DNA of 64,000 nt from Biscogniauxia marginata (taxonomy: Eukaryota; Ascomycota; Sordariomycetes; Xylariales; Xylariaceae). The stretch spans positions 1-64,000 of the forward strand of contig MU404077.1 in the NCBI GenBank assembly GCA_022695795.1, written 5' to 3'. Below are positions 34,201 to 45,992 of this stretch, piece after piece. Below the pieces are notes generated by a model. The model did no database searches. It was not told where the DNA came from and saw nothing but the letters and a program-made list of their open reading frames with translations. The translations under genes and the position numbers were made by a program. How positions within the stretch are numbered: position 1 is the stretch's first letter; every line of letters starts with the position of its first letter.

Positions 34201-36286
34201 CGAATTCTTTCTTTGGGGGAGCCTCAGGTTTGGGAAGCTCGGCTTTAGGAAGCTCGGCTTTAGGAGCCTCTGGTTTGGGAGCCTCTAGTTTGGGCTTGCT
34301 GTTGAATGAAATGTCTATGGGCTTGCTCTCACTGGCTTTCTGGGTACTTGCTGCCTCAGCACTCGCTGCTGTCGCTGCTGTCGCTGCTGGGCTTTGTGGT
34401 TCCTTGGGGAAAATGGTGGAGGTTGGACGGCTGCTGTTACTTGTCGAGGGAGGTGGGCTCTGAAGACCACCTAATACCGTTGGTGACGGAGTTGCTGTAA
34501 CGCCAGGTGCAGTAGACCTCATAAGTCCCCCAATGCTAACTTGATGCTTGTGCCCAACGGTTGAAGACCTGGATCTCTCTCCGGCAGGGTTAGCTGCCTT
34601 TTGTGCCTTTGCCTTCTGGATCTCTGCCATCCAAGCTGGCTGGTTGGAAGCGGGCAGAGTGGGTTTCGACTTTGGAGACTCGGGCTTATTCAACGCAGAC
34701 TCAAGCCAGCTAGCCTTGGTGGGACTCCATCTTCTCGGGTCCATAGTTTTGGATGGACTAGTCGGGGGCGTCATTTCACCGAGATTGTGCTCCTTAGGTT
34801 CTGGAGATGTTGCCTCGGGTTTGAGTGGCTCGTCGGTGACTGACGGAGCCAGGTCTTCTTTGCGGTGGCTCGAAGTTGGTCTTGAAGGCTCTTTAGAAGG
34901 CTCCCGCACCATGCTAGTCGGTCTCGACCTCCCAATTACGCTGTTTCGGTTTGACGGATCGTAGCCACCCTGATTCGAGGCAGCCGAATTCCTACGTGGC
35001 ATACCTGGCGATGAGACGCTCCATCTCTTACTGACACTATCGGAACGCTTCATCATGGCACTTTGCACGAACCCTCCCATGCCCTTCGTTGGTGATACTG
35101 GCCTGTCCGTTCTGGTTGGCGAGGTCCGTCCCAAAGGTGGCGGGGACGTGAGGCCTGACTTCTCGGGGCTATCATCGGTCTCTAGCTGCGCATCACCGCC
35201 TGGTGGATCTAGCTTCGGGGCACTTGACAGAGCAGCAGATGATGTAAGCTTGCTAAGCGTGGGCGAATCCGGGAAGGGACTGCTCTCCTCTCTCGGTGAT
35301 TCATGGGATGTCATACGGGACATGCCGGGAAGCTGGGTCCGCAAGGTGGACATTTCCGCAGCCGGGGCATCCTCCACCTGGTTCCGTCGGTATGCAGCAG
35401 AATTAGCGCCCCTGTCGGCAGTTTGGCGGAACCAGGATGGATCTTTGGACGACAACGCCGAAGCAATCTGGTCTTTCGAGACCGTCTCAGTGGCCGAAGC
35501 AGGCTCGGAGGGTGTGTTTGTGGAACGTGCCGCATTCTCAGCTGCCACCATAGACAATGGGCGGCTCTTTGGTCGATCTGACGCCTGAGAGTTCGGGCGT
35601 TTCTGCCACGACAAGCCTCTTGCCATTGGGCCGGTTTTCGTCGGGGTGATCGGGGTGGCCGGCTTGCTGTCGGCATCGAAGGGGAATTCATTCTCCTTGG
35701 TGGGAGAAGTGGAAAACACACCTCGGGCCGCCATGTCTTCGGTTAGAGGCGAGGGACCCGACTGAGGGCTTGCCGGGGGATCAAGGATCGGAGACGAGTC
35801 GAGGGTCAGGCGTTCGGCGTTCGGTATGCTCGTGCGGTGTGTCGCAGGCGGCGGGGTGTTCGCAGGTGAGGACTTTTGGGGTGATATAGATCTAGCACGT
35901 TCTGGTAGAAGAAGTCAACTTTTGTTGCAACGACAGGATAGGAAATTGAGGGAGACCAGATTTGGTCTTCATTTGAGGATTGGAATGGAATGCAATGGGA
36001 CAGTATGTGGTTTGGGTTGCTAGGAAAAAGGCGGTGCCGAGAGACCGGGGGGATGCAAGCAAACCCTTGCAGGTTTTGGTGGTGGTTGACGATGACCGCC
36101 AACAAGAGGAAACATTTGGGCGGAAAGAAGTAGAGTGTAATGCGTACCTTCACGACGGGCCTGTCGTTCTTTTCTCTCTCGCAGGATCTTTTCTTCTAGT
36201 TCTCGGGACCGGGCTTCATCTTCCTCAATTCGCCGGTCTCCTAGCTCTTTGACCTGCAGGAGGAACTTGGATACGTCTTCAGACAT
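31249..36286 (-). CDS. villin/gelsolin-like protein with N-terminal DUF4045 region
   Basis: A likely actin-associated protein of 1578 aa in three exons: 36286-36148, 35901-31670 and 31614-31249; introns of 246 and 55 nt keep the frame. The N-terminus MSEDVSKFLLQVKELGDRR is a charged coiled coil that continues across the splice into ERARSISPQKSSPANTPP. About 1100 residues follow that are disordered and rich in Ser, Pro and Lys, with many SPTK/SPTR-type sites, matching DUF4045. The C-terminal ~450 residues hold gelsolin-type repeats: NVQLFQFAADGKKLPVP, TEVYFWAGDDVPAS, GGTVITQRGSGNKYDSLAP, PYVITQAGKCYLWKGKGS and, in the last exon, VYIVDAFFELYIIVGARA. The start at 36286 follows from the exon 1 match; an ATG at 35734 inside exon 2 would lose the conserved N-terminus. 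Confidence 0.9.
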
Positions 36287-38013
36287 CGGGGAGGTTTTAG
36301 GTATTTTTTATTTATCACACACAAACACACACGGAGAGATAACAGACGCATGTCACTGCCACAACCACGGCAACGGTAACGGCAGCGGCAACGGATAAAT
36401 AGTAGGCGTGGAGAAAACGAGATTGAGCGTAAGGTAGTTTATGCCTAGCGGCGTGCTTGTGTGTCCCGGGTTGGGAAGCTTCCAATGTTTTGTTTCGTTG
36501 GCGTTGGCGCCAAAAGACAGAATAGTAAAAAGATTGAAATAAAAAAGAGGGAGAGCTGCTCAAAGTGGGCTTGTCAACAAGTCAAGTCGGTCGGAGGAAA
36601 ACATTAACTTACGAAAGTGGATTCTGCGCGTTGCTTCGGCTGTCATTGTTAAAACCCCTGTCCCCTGCCTAGGGTAAGATATAAAAATAATGCTGTCACA
36701 TCGTACTAGGTAACGCTGCCGTATACCGAATATCTACCTACATAATGTTTTTGTTCGAATTATTCGAAATGATGCAAAGGACCTCGGAGCATGTCTTGCC
36801 TCGCATGCACTTTACAGGCATCAATTAATTACATACCTAGGTAGGTACCTATATATTATACCTTAGATACCTAATTTACTTACATGTAATCTACCTAGGT
36901 AGGTATGTACTTAATAATACCAGGTTAGGGTTAGATCCAAAGGTTACATACATGTATGTTCCCTTCGTGCATTCCTGATGTTTTATGTTTCGCATCATTT
37001 AGCGGTCATAAGGTTCAGGCAACGCTCGGACCATCTACCCCTCCAGCAATACCCAGGTAGGTGCTTACATTCGCCTTATTACATTACTTTTCAAGGGTCG
37101 TCGTCCAAGCATCGTTCCTTGATTTCGACTTTCAACTTTCAACTCCCGCTATCTTAGATCAGGTGCTAACCTTGTATGCACCTAAGATATTCCCTCATGC
37201 AAATCAGGAACAGGAATGCCATGGCGTGCAGATGCTGTGCTGCCTTCTATCTAGTACCTAGGTACCTAAGATACACTACCCATAGTTATCCTAAACTTTG
37301 CCGGGGAATCCCTACCTAACATCAATTCGCAATCGTCGTCCAGCCGACACCACGTCCTCGACGTTCGCGAAGTCAATATTGACCGTCAACATCGCCTTTC
37401 GTATTCGATTGATCTATTCTATTCTACTCGTATGGCCATCCGAGATGTAAATCGTATGCATCCAGCCCAGTGCCACCGTAGCACATGGAACAGCCTCAAG
37501 ATCTGGCGGTCGGGGCCCGCGATGTAGCACCAACTTGAACCTGAGCCACGGTCCGTCTGGCTCGGTTAGATCCGCTAGCACATACAATACAATTTGGATG
37601 GGAATGATAGGTATTTGTAAGTCGCCTGGCTTGACTTCGGCCGCATCAATGCGACCAGCTTATCAGCGCTGCATCTTGCTACCTATTTGAACCAGGTAGT
37701 AGGTAGAGCCATGTAGTACCGAACAGCTAAAAACTCGTCGTCGGTTGTCTCTGCGGTAGCTCAGTACCTACCAGCTACCAGGTAAAGGTCCCCTGAACCG
37801 TTAAACTGAATCGTCGTTTTATTTTACCCCGCTACCTATCGATAATGGAGCCCCTCGTTGGCGCTCTCTCTGCCATTCCATCCAATGTCTTAAACTATTC
37901 CGAATGGTAAGACACAATATAATCATCATACCTAGGTAGTATATGAATTGAGTCTCGAATAGCCTTGGTTACAGCATGATCAAAGATTAACGCATTCCAC
38001 GGTATCCTTGCTC
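36287..38013. other. intergenic, villin-like promoter side and ARL2 3' side
   Basis: No gene seen. 36310-36400 has CA-rich and AACGG-rich simple sequence, likely in the villin-like 5' leader. Copies of CCTAGGTA-type palindromic motifs cluster here (36836-36850, 36892-36908, 37255-37268, 37929-37940). Confidence 0.5.
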
Positions 38014-38893
38014 TCAGTATAGGAACAGTCTGGCTTTAGCATCCTCGACTACCCAAGCCAACCCTTCCTTCAGATTCTCCCCGGTCATAGCACTACACCT
38101 CAAGATGTGCCAACGATGCGTCCTAATCGCCTTGAGCTGCAGACCCTGGAGGATCTCGGATTCGTCCATACATCCCTGCACATCGGTCTTGTTGGCAAAA
38201 ACCAGGAGACTTGCACCCGAAAGACGCTACTCGTTGTTCTTTCAGTCGGGCGCTCAAAACAATTCGCTATCTGGTCAGGGGAAAACAAACCTCTTCCTGT
38301 AGTAGTCCGTGTAGTTCCTCCCGACAGTCGTCGATCCTCAGCCGGTCCGTTGCGTCCACGACCCAGATCAGGGCATCCGTCTTCTCGAAGTAGTTGCGCC
38401 AGTACGAGCGCAGCGTCTTCTGGCCACCCACGTCCCCTTCTCAGCTCAGCGAATCAGTCTCCACAACCACATCCGCGGGCTTCAACTTCGAACCCCTCCA
38501 TGCCATAGAAGAGCAGATTAACATGACTCACAAATATTCAGTTTGTACCTGTTTTAGCAAGTTAGCCAGCACTCCTCATAAATAAGGGAAGAGAAAGGGC
38601 TGCTTTTTTTTCTTTTTCCCTGCAACTCACCCATCATAGTCGATTGTCTTGATGATAAACCCTAACGTGGGGCTAACCGTGTTGACATCTTCGTTCATGA
38701 TCTTCTTGACGATGGTGGTCTTGCCCGCATTGTCAAGCCCTCTAATAACCACGTGCCATTAGCTTCACAAGCTCCGTTGGTTCGATTCATTTTGTGGTGG
38801 AGAAGAGAGGGAAACACTCGGGCCCGGCTCTCACAGCATCAGAATCCTCATCTCCTTGTCCTTCAGCCGCGCCTTTCGGAGGATCGACAACAT
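38014..38893 (-). CDS. arl2: ADP-ribosylation factor-like GTPase ARL2, frame disrupted before switch II
   Basis: Small GTPase of the Arl2/Cin4/Alp41 group, which acts with tubulin-folding cofactors. The start at 38893 reads [20 protein letters not shown]; after an intron at 38742-38834 comes the P-loop [13 protein letters not shown], then [16 protein letters not shown] (switch I). The next exon reads [18 protein letters not shown] and [18 protein letters not shown], and after an intron at 38227-38290 the last exon gives [14 protein letters not shown], the [16 protein letters not shown] region and the stop. The problem is between IDYDG and DVGGQ: family members read YKLNIWDVGGQ, but here 38435-38495 contains a TGA in the DVGGQ frame and no IW. 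No GT-AG combination I tried restores it. It is either a damaged copy, an assembly error or unusual splicing. Confidence 0.8.
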
Positions 38894-39326
38894 CTCTTCG
38901 GCCTCGACTCCGATCAACCAAGGTATATGTGGGTTGCACACAAATTCAATCGTGCCTAATGCCAGAGCCTGCACCTTCGATAAGTATTCCTCTTCCGGAA
39001 CTTGGAGCTGATAAAATTCAAATACCGGCCGGATTTGACTGAAGTTGGGCACGGTTCGGTTTCGCTTTAACCTTGAAGTTCGTTCTTGTTTGGTCGTTGC
39101 CTGCTTTCACGTGATGGACGACTTTGACCCGTATTGATAGCAGCACAGCACATTCATCACCATCCATACTCTAACATTACCACTTCCTTCAAAAAGGAGG
39201 AAAGCACAATTCGTGACTAATGATATTATCTATTAATACTTTTTAATTCAATTAACCCCATTTATCACAGTCCCCTTTCCGCCTCCCCTTTTCTAAACCG
39301 TGTCCGCAATCAAACGCCCCTTATCT

Positions 39327-41522
39327 TCACACCGACTTCGCCGACTTCTCCTTGTGCTTCTTCTCGTGTCTCTTCAACTTCGTCAGGGCCTTGTGCTCTA
39401 AGGCCTTGAACTTTTTCGGGTCCTGGCTCTCAGCATACTCATAGACTTCCATGTTCCCTCCCGACAGTTGCAGCAGATGTCTCTCGAACGGGCCCATGCT
39501 CTCTTCTACGATTGTCTTCGTATTGGGAGCACCAATATCGGGCCCAACGTATTCCCAGACCCATCGCTGCTCTTCCAAAGGGTTAGAACTCGGGGCCTGT
39601 GCGTCGTGACTCGGTACGCCGTTCCCGTTAGCCGCGCCATTCGTCGTCTCGTCTATTTTGCTCAGTTGTCTATCGGTCGTGCCGACGGTGCTGGTAATCT
39701 TGGTTGGTTCGGCGCCGGCTGATTGTGGCCCCCAGGTCGAGTGTCTTGAGACCGGATCGAAGAATTTATCGGCCACCCGGCGGGGCTGCCAATACTTGAG
39801 CATGGCTGAGCAATACCAGGTGTCCGAGTCGTTAAGGCCTAGGCCTTCGCACGCAAGACGAACACGCACGCTACTGTGGATGCGCTCGTTTGTGTCTTGA
39901 AGAAGGTCATTCATGCGGCGGCCGTTTTGCGGGTTGACCTTTTTGTACATGCCCGGCGAACGAGTTACACGCCCAGTAAGGTCGTAAAGGGGGCTCTGCA
40001 CCGACCGGATGCTGTGTAGCGACCACGGTCGAACAGGTTCGTTGGATTCGACAATCGTCTTTGTCGCCCACGGCAATCTCTTCTTCGCTACTCGACAAGA
40101 TTTCGCGTACTTCTCAATTACGGTGTTTTTGGGTTTCTTGTTCTTGTAGTATTGTATGTTCTCCTCGTAGAGTCTGTCGAGCGCATCGTCCATAAATTCC
40201 ACGTCGACAGAGGCGAGCTGGTCCATCATCCCTGCGCAAATATGAGTTTATACGGTTACCAATAGGGTTTGAATATGCTAAGATATCTCAGGGTAGGACT
40301 TACACGCAAGTGTAGTGTTAGCGACACCTTGATCTTCCCAGCCGCCCCCTACGTTTCCATGACTTCCAGGAAACCAAACTTGTCGAAGGTCTGAGGTTTC
40401 TCCATTTTCGAGATGCCGTTCCCACAGTGTTGGGCTGAAAGGGCCACGAGTTTCGTCTAGTGCCAGAGCGTGGAAGGCATGTTCAATCGTGCGCGAAAGA
40501 TTGGTATTGTAAAATTGATATGTGAAACATTGTCAGTTATAATCTACCGGCTACGAGTATGGGGTGTGACTTATTCGTGAGTTGACCGTTTAATGCCCAG
40601 TCTTGATAGAAAATCTATGCCGGGAATACCGAGGGCTCCTACCGTGTCCCATACGCCTAATCACAGAATCAGCAACTGAAACCAAGAGCAAAACATCGGC
40701 GTGGCCTTCCAGACATACCGATTGCCTTGACTGTGATCAAGTCGCCTCGGCCTCTATTCTGCCTAACACGGGTGTAACCTTTCTGTACCCCGTCAGCTGT
40801 GGTGGCCATGCTGGTTGGACAGCCAAAGCCTTACCGCAACAAGCCTCTGTCGATAGTCGTCTACAGCATAGATTCCTTTGGGTTTTTCGGGAAATGGCAG
40901 ATTGGGAAATGGGTCATCGTAATCTGGGTTCATCCAGTTCTGCATATCCTTGAATACGGGGTAGAAGTAGTCCATCCCCTCGCGGGTCAGCAAGCCCAGG
41001 TCGGAGATCATCCCACCGATTGACCGCGCCGTGAAGGCACCGCGGCTGAAGCCCACGAGTACGATCTCATCCCCGTCGACGTAGTTCGCGCAGATGTACG
41101 CGTACGCCTCGCGAATATTCTGGCTATGCCGTCAGCGCCCCCTTTCCTGAGACCCAAAAGCAGGCTACCAATAAGGCTACCGTATGGTGGAACAAACCTC
41201 TGCTATACCTATGCCGAATGCGCCGCCCAGAACCCGGTCGATGAGGCCTGCCCTAGAGCCAACACCGGACTGGTAATAAACGATCTGGAACGTGCCATCC
41301 GAACACCTCCTCTTGAAGCATCTGGAGATACGTGTTACGTTCGAAGGAATCTGGAGTCGGGGGATGGGATCTGATGATGTCGGTTTGACGTATCCGTTGT
41401 CGCTGATATTGTTAGCATTTACTGTTCATGATTTATTGCAAAGGCACTCACGCGTTCTGCCATGTACCGTCGCAACACACGATGATACGCTTTTTCGTCA
41501 GGGGTGGGAGTTTCTCTGGCAT
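39327..41522 (-). CDS. DUF2235 domain protein (Tle1-like alpha/beta hydrolase), seven exons
   Basis: The fungal DUF2235 family is related to the phospholipase fold of T6SS Tle1 effectors; substrates in fungi are unknown. Exons: 41522-41452, 41402-41198, 41119-40835, 40782-40719, 40656-40575, 40521-40304 and 40231-39327, 1830 nt in total, exactly 610 codons (609 aa). The start MPEKLPPLTKKRIIVCCDGTW is the usual DUF2235 opening. The nucleophile elbow is VGFSRGAFTARS, later come GVWDTVGALGIP and VWFPGSHGNVGGGWEDQG. The C-terminal ~300 residues are fungus-type and end in a Lys-rich tail (KLKRHEKKHKEK). Intron 5 (40522-40574) begins ATAAGT and ends TTTCAC; no AG acceptor is available, because a TGA in the branch site blocks any upstream acceptor. 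Confidence 0.9.
40522..40574 (-). other. AT-AC intron in the DUF2235 gene
   Basis: On the minus strand the 53-nt intron reads ATAAGT at the 5' end, a consensus-like branch region AACTGAC 17 nt from the 3' end, and TTTCAC at the 3' end. Removing it joins STHE to YQFYNTNLSRTIEHAF in frame. The donor resembles GTAAGT with G to A, and the branch is of the ordinary U2 kind, so this looks like the U2-type AT-AC class and not a U12 intron. Confidence 0.75.
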
Positions 41523-43489
41523 CGTATTGAGTATCGAATTAGGACGATTTTCTGGTTAGGGGGATCGATTTTCTTGGCTAGGGAGTTTGGTTATTTACAA
41601 TGAATAAAACTTGTTTACTTGGAAGCGAGGAGTCATATATCACATGTATGTGACAAAGGTATACATGGAGTCGGCTCTCGTGAAGTTCTGGCTGGGGAGG
41701 AGCCAGATTTAAAGACATCTGCATTCTATGTCTGCCTATCTATCTGTTCTACCTATATATGCGAGATACTCGCCCCGAGGCGAAGTATACAACAAAATAG
41801 GTACAAATGTAAAAAGGGTAAAGTGTAAGCTAAGCCTTGGTTTCCAAAAGCAGACGGTTGATGATGACTGGAAGAAGGTCACGCTGTACCGAGACAAGGC
41901 TCTTGCCCTGTACGAGGAAGGGATGTATGACAGAAAGCTATAGTTCGTTCTCACTCAAGAACTAAAAATGACTTGAGGACAGTGAGACAGGCTCAACTTG
42001 AAGATATATCCCCGGTCCATTTCTGGTCTACCTTTGGTAAGAGGTACATGTAGATAGAGAAGGGGTTTCAAAGATACGACTCTCAGGTCGGCGGTTCCGT
42101 TATACCTAATCCACCACCAAAAAGAAAGAAAAAAAAAAGAAAAAAAGGAAGGAATGTCAGGTGCTGTATCAGTTATATCGACCATTGTTGAGGATCCTCT
42201 ACTCGAAGAAGGCTGTGTGCAGGATGAGTGCCACGGTGAGACGAACTCCTACCGGGGGCTATGATCATCACGGGGCGGACTCGTTAAAAGGTCTGGAAAA
42301 GGGGAATGGTGTCGGTGGCATTGTCCTAGTAATAGTAAGCCGCCTCAAATCCGGGGACCTGGGTAAGGGGTCTGACCATTGATGCCTACCTGGCTACCTA
42401 TATTCTGTCGTGGGTGTATGTATAATTCTGCAAGGGGCACGCACTTACTTACATATAAGAATAGAACTATTACGGTGTATTACTGGGGCCAATAAGTTGC
42501 AATGTCTCCACTTCTCCAGCGCTGCCGATTACAGGTAGACTAGGCTATAGGCGGGCTAAGGCAGCCCTACCGCTAGGACTAACACCATTAGCTTAAAGGT
42601 TAATGTATTTATAGGAGTACCTAGGTAATCTTGCACTTTGACACAAACAACCCACCTTCGATCACATAACATCATCATAAACCACTGGTATCGTGAACAG
42701 CACGAAGAAGCGGCCAAGCTCGGCTTGAATCAAGACACTAGACCTCTTCGCTACTAGGTATTACCTATGTAACGCTGACGATAGCTAATCGCGATCACCC
42801 GAATGGCTTCGCCGAGAGTGCATGACGATATTTACAGATACAGCTTTTATTATTCCAAAAACGGGCCCCCGTAGTCAAGAAACTATCTAATATCGTCATC
42901 TCTCTCATACCACGCTAGCTCTTGGGCTCAGCTCACTCAGCTTGAAAGTCCTCGCCCTAGTAGATTTATCCAGACACACGTAGTTGTGGTTACCCATATG
43001 ACGAACGTAGGTTAATCGATTCTCACCCCTACCAGACGCTTGTGACTTATCACATGAGGTGAGACAGGGGGTCTCCAAAATGGTTCATCAAGTCAGAACG
43101 GCTCACCTGTCGGAGAACAGCAGGTTATCGGATGGGCTGCATGCATGACAGCCGCCGGCACCAAACTTTACTACGCGTCTACAGGTCAATTGGCGAATAC
43201 AATCCGATCCTTCAGCCCAAATTGGTACCCTCCTGTTCGCAGTGGTTTCCGGCTTGAGTATCCCGAATCTGAGACGGCTTAGATAGTTTGCAACATCGTA
43301 GGCGAACAGCCATCTGCGGCCCCTACCCCTCATTCTAAAGTAGTTATATGCGTACACGCGAGGGGGTACCCTTGAGTCTGTACGCCTCCTGAGGTTCAGC
43401 TGAGCTATTAAACCTCGGTCTTAAAAGAGTTCATCGCGTCTCTGGAAACTCATCCAAACATGTCCATGACTAGTAGGACATAAGACAAC
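41523..43489. other. intergenic 2 kb, no gene seen
   Basis: Promoter side of the DUF2235 gene on the left and of the APH-like gene on the right. Frames such as 43103-43357 (minus) lack family features. A purine-rich tract lies at 42119-42155. Confidence 0.45.
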
Positions 43490-44581
43490 ATGGTCGACCT
43501 ACGCAAGGACTCGGGTGTCTCGTTCACACCATTCTTCGACCGTTGCAAGCTACCGGCTAGCGTCAAAGACGATTGCGATGCATTCGCCAAGTCAAGGTAC
43601 TCGGAGGAGATCCGACCAGCTCCCTTTCAGGGTTACTGTTCATATACGCTCGTCGTCGGGGAGAACACCATTGTTCAGTTCAGACCTCTAGCTCACAAGC
43701 TAGACATCGAGATGACAACCATTGCTTGTCAGATCTTTGGCATTCTAGCCCCTGAAACCGAATTTCTAGGACAGTTGGACATGACTGGTCTGTATGCCTT
43801 TTCTATGAGACGACTACCCGGCGTATCGCTCTCCGACCTTCGCGCGGACACGAGGAAATGGAGCCATTCACAGACCATGGCACGGAGGGAACGAATCGTG
43901 AGAGATTTTGCTCGCCTGCAAGCGATAAGCTGGGGCCATGGCAGAAGCGGTAGGGGCCTCCAGGAGAGACGGACTGTGGGCTCATCGATTCGATGGCGCT
44001 TGGAGCTCATGGCTAGGAACCTTCCCAAGCGTTTCCGCCGTGTTGCCAGGTCTCTTTTGGTGGACTTGCCACGAATAGAGGCTCTTCCGTGGACATTTAG
44101 CCATGGCGATTTCCTTCCTTCGAATATTATGGTCTGCCCAGAATCCGGAAAGCTCCTGGGCTTGTTGGACTGGGCTGAGGCAGAGTTCCTACCTTTCGGG
44201 GTCGGTATATACGGTTTGGAGGAGCTTCTCGGGGAAGACCAGGGGGGCCGTTTCGTCTACTACCCCGAAGTAAAACATCTTCGACGCCTATTCTGGAGCG
44301 AACTTTTATTCGCCCTCCCGGAGCTTGCTCAAGATGCACGACTGGTGACTCTGGTCGAGAAAGCACAGACCCTTGGCATACTCTTGTGGCATGGGATTGC
44401 TTTTGACGACGGTAAACTAAATCGCGCCGTGGAGGAGGGGAAGGATGACGAAGAAATTAAAAGACTAGGCGCCTTCCTCTTATCATCCTCAAAGTCACGA
44501 CCACGAAATTTGCGAAATATTGGGCCACTGGTAGAATCGTCACTTGCATTTATTCGGGGTCTTCTGCCAAGGAAAACATGA
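43490..44581 (+). CDS. APH/choline-kinase-like phosphotransferase family protein
   Basis: A single-exon 363-aa protein with the aminoglycoside-phosphotransferase fold, common in fungi, where most members have unknown small-molecule substrates. The N-lobe (residues ~1-110) has VQFRPLAHKLDIEM, which could be the Lys region. The hinge-like segment is YAFSMRRLPGVSLSDL. The catalytic loop is FSHGDFLPSNIMV (residues ~203-215) and the metal-binding Asp lies in LGLLDWAEAEFLPF. Both catalytic motifs are intact. The C-terminal helices are acidic. The start at 43490 is the first ATG in the frame. It may share a promoter-free convergent end with the minus-strand secreted-protein gene that finishes 156 nt further on. 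Confidence 0.85.
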   Translation: MVDLRKDSGVSFTPFFDRCKLPASVKDDCDAFAKSRYSEEIRPAPFQGYCSYTLVVGENTIVQFRPLAHKLDIEMTTIACQIFGILAPETEFLGQLDMTGLYAFSMRRLPGVSLSDLRADTRKWSHSQTMARRERIVRDFARLQAISWGHGRSGRGLQERRTVGSSIRWRLELMARNLPKRFRRVARSLLVDLPRIEALPWTFSHGDFLPSNIMVCPESGKLLGLLDWAEAEFLPFGVGIYGLEELLGEDQGGRFVYYPEVKHLRRLFWSELLFALPELAQDARLVTLVEKAQTLGILLWHGIAFDDGKLNRAVEEGKDDEEIKRLGAFLLSSSKSRPRNLRNIGPLVESSLAFIRGLLPRKT

Positions 44582-44737
44582 TGCGACTCAAAGGTAACCC
44601 AATCTAACATCACGGAATACCTGACGCGATAACTCTGATAATAACACTCATGGTCCTATAAGTCATCAATTATAATCTTGAAAGCACCAGCCAACTTTGC
44701 ATACCAATACCCGTCCCCCTACTACACTAAGGACCCC

Positions 44738-45524
44738 CTACCTGCATTGAGCATGACCGACGGCGACGTTATAGTTGTCGGTATCAAATTCTTGGCCTTG
44801 AACTTCGCCAAATGATTCACCCATGCCGCACGTATTGACAATATCGTCGGCATAAGTGGCGAGGTAGCCACACTGGGGGGCAATAGGCCAGGTATTATCG
44901 TTGCATAGCCAAATCGCACCATCATACTCGCAGCTAATCCGGGCACAGACTCGTGGACCAGGTCCGACTCCGCATATACCTCCAGCGTATATGAGAGACA
45001 TGGAATTGACCCCTATAGCAAGGGTGGTCGCCTTGCCGTCTCCCCCAACAGTGCAGAAAAATTCACTATTCTGAGGTCGCTCAGTCACACATGGCTCAGA
45101 TCTATACGTGCAACCTTGAATCGAACTTACCTTATTTCGAATATCTAGGCCCGAAGGATCGCGGCTGTCTATCCTATCTTTAAAGGCTGTCTTCCAGGAA
45201 AACTCCGGCTTCGACTTTTGTATCTCGGCTTCAATTTCCTATCACTATTTTAGCATCACAGCTGAAGTCCTCTGCCCGGAGGATTTACTTACCTGGATGG
45301 TTCCCTGGAACGTCAAATTGTCTCCGCCTTCCTCAATGATGCCAGTCCAGTGTAATGGTACTACCCTGTAGCCATCGGGCAAGACATCGTGCGATTGCAA
45401 GCCTCCAGGTAGGGCCTAGGCAGGCGTGAGAATGGGCTTCCAGGATGCAGGGTATTTCACCTACCATCGCAAAGATCGCTTGAGGGCCAGCGATAGCAAG
45501 TGAAATTAGCAATTTCTTAACCAT
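44738..45524 (-). CDS. secreted cysteine-rich protein (10 Cys), possible effector-like
   Basis: Three exons (45524-45465, 45415-45293, 45238-44738) give 227 aa. The N-terminus MVKKLLISLAIAGPQAIFAM is a signal peptide and falls exactly on exon 1. The mature chain continues ALPGGLQSHDVLPDGYRVV, has a charged middle, and a C-terminal half with ten cysteines, enough for five disulfides: GC, PC, FFC, GGICGVG, VCARISC, WLCNDN, PQCG, NTCG and a final HAQC. The WLCNDN and DTDNYNV segments resemble small secreted proteins seen in plant-associated fungi, but I cannot name a family. The apparent GTAAGT at 45130 is read through: splicing there would remove only 16 nt. Confidence 0.75.
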
Positions 45525-45992
45525 CTTGATGGTTCTTTGGTGAATTCCCGTGAGTAATAACCAAAGTAGTTCGTCGGTAATAAGGTGCTGGTCTTTTGCC
45601 ACCGACTTTTATATACTTTTCTTATAGCCGACTCTGACTTCCACAAGAACATTCAGCATTCCATTCGAGGTACCAAATGTCTCAATCAAAATCGATTTTG
45701 AGCTTCCTAATAGAGCTTTCGGATCAAATGTTCATATTATAAAACCTTCCCGGATTACACCAATAGCTTACCGGCCGCAAAAATACATATTGATAGGATC
45801 CTATGCCGAGCAGAGTGCTACACAACTCAGCAAAAATATGACACAAACTCGCTTGTTTACCAACATCCGATACATGACGACTGTTCATCCAAGGGAGACA
45901 ATAGGAGTCTCTAGTTCCACGGCTTAATATGCGCATGGAATGGGTTTGCCTAAGCAGGGTAGCACTTGGGGTTAAATCGATACAAAATAGTA
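45525..45992. other. intergenic, no gene seen
   Basis: Promoter side of the secreted-protein gene and 3' side of the dioxygenase gene, both on the minus strand. No motif is identified. Confidence 0.4.

Noticed and set aside
38757..38800. Possible tRNA B box (GGTTCGATTC)
   Set aside because: No acceptor or anticodon stem can be drawn around it; it lies in and next to an ARL2 intron.
45115..45130. GTAAGT...CAAG as a 16-nt intron in the secreted-protein gene
   Set aside because: Far too short to splice, and the frame is open through it.
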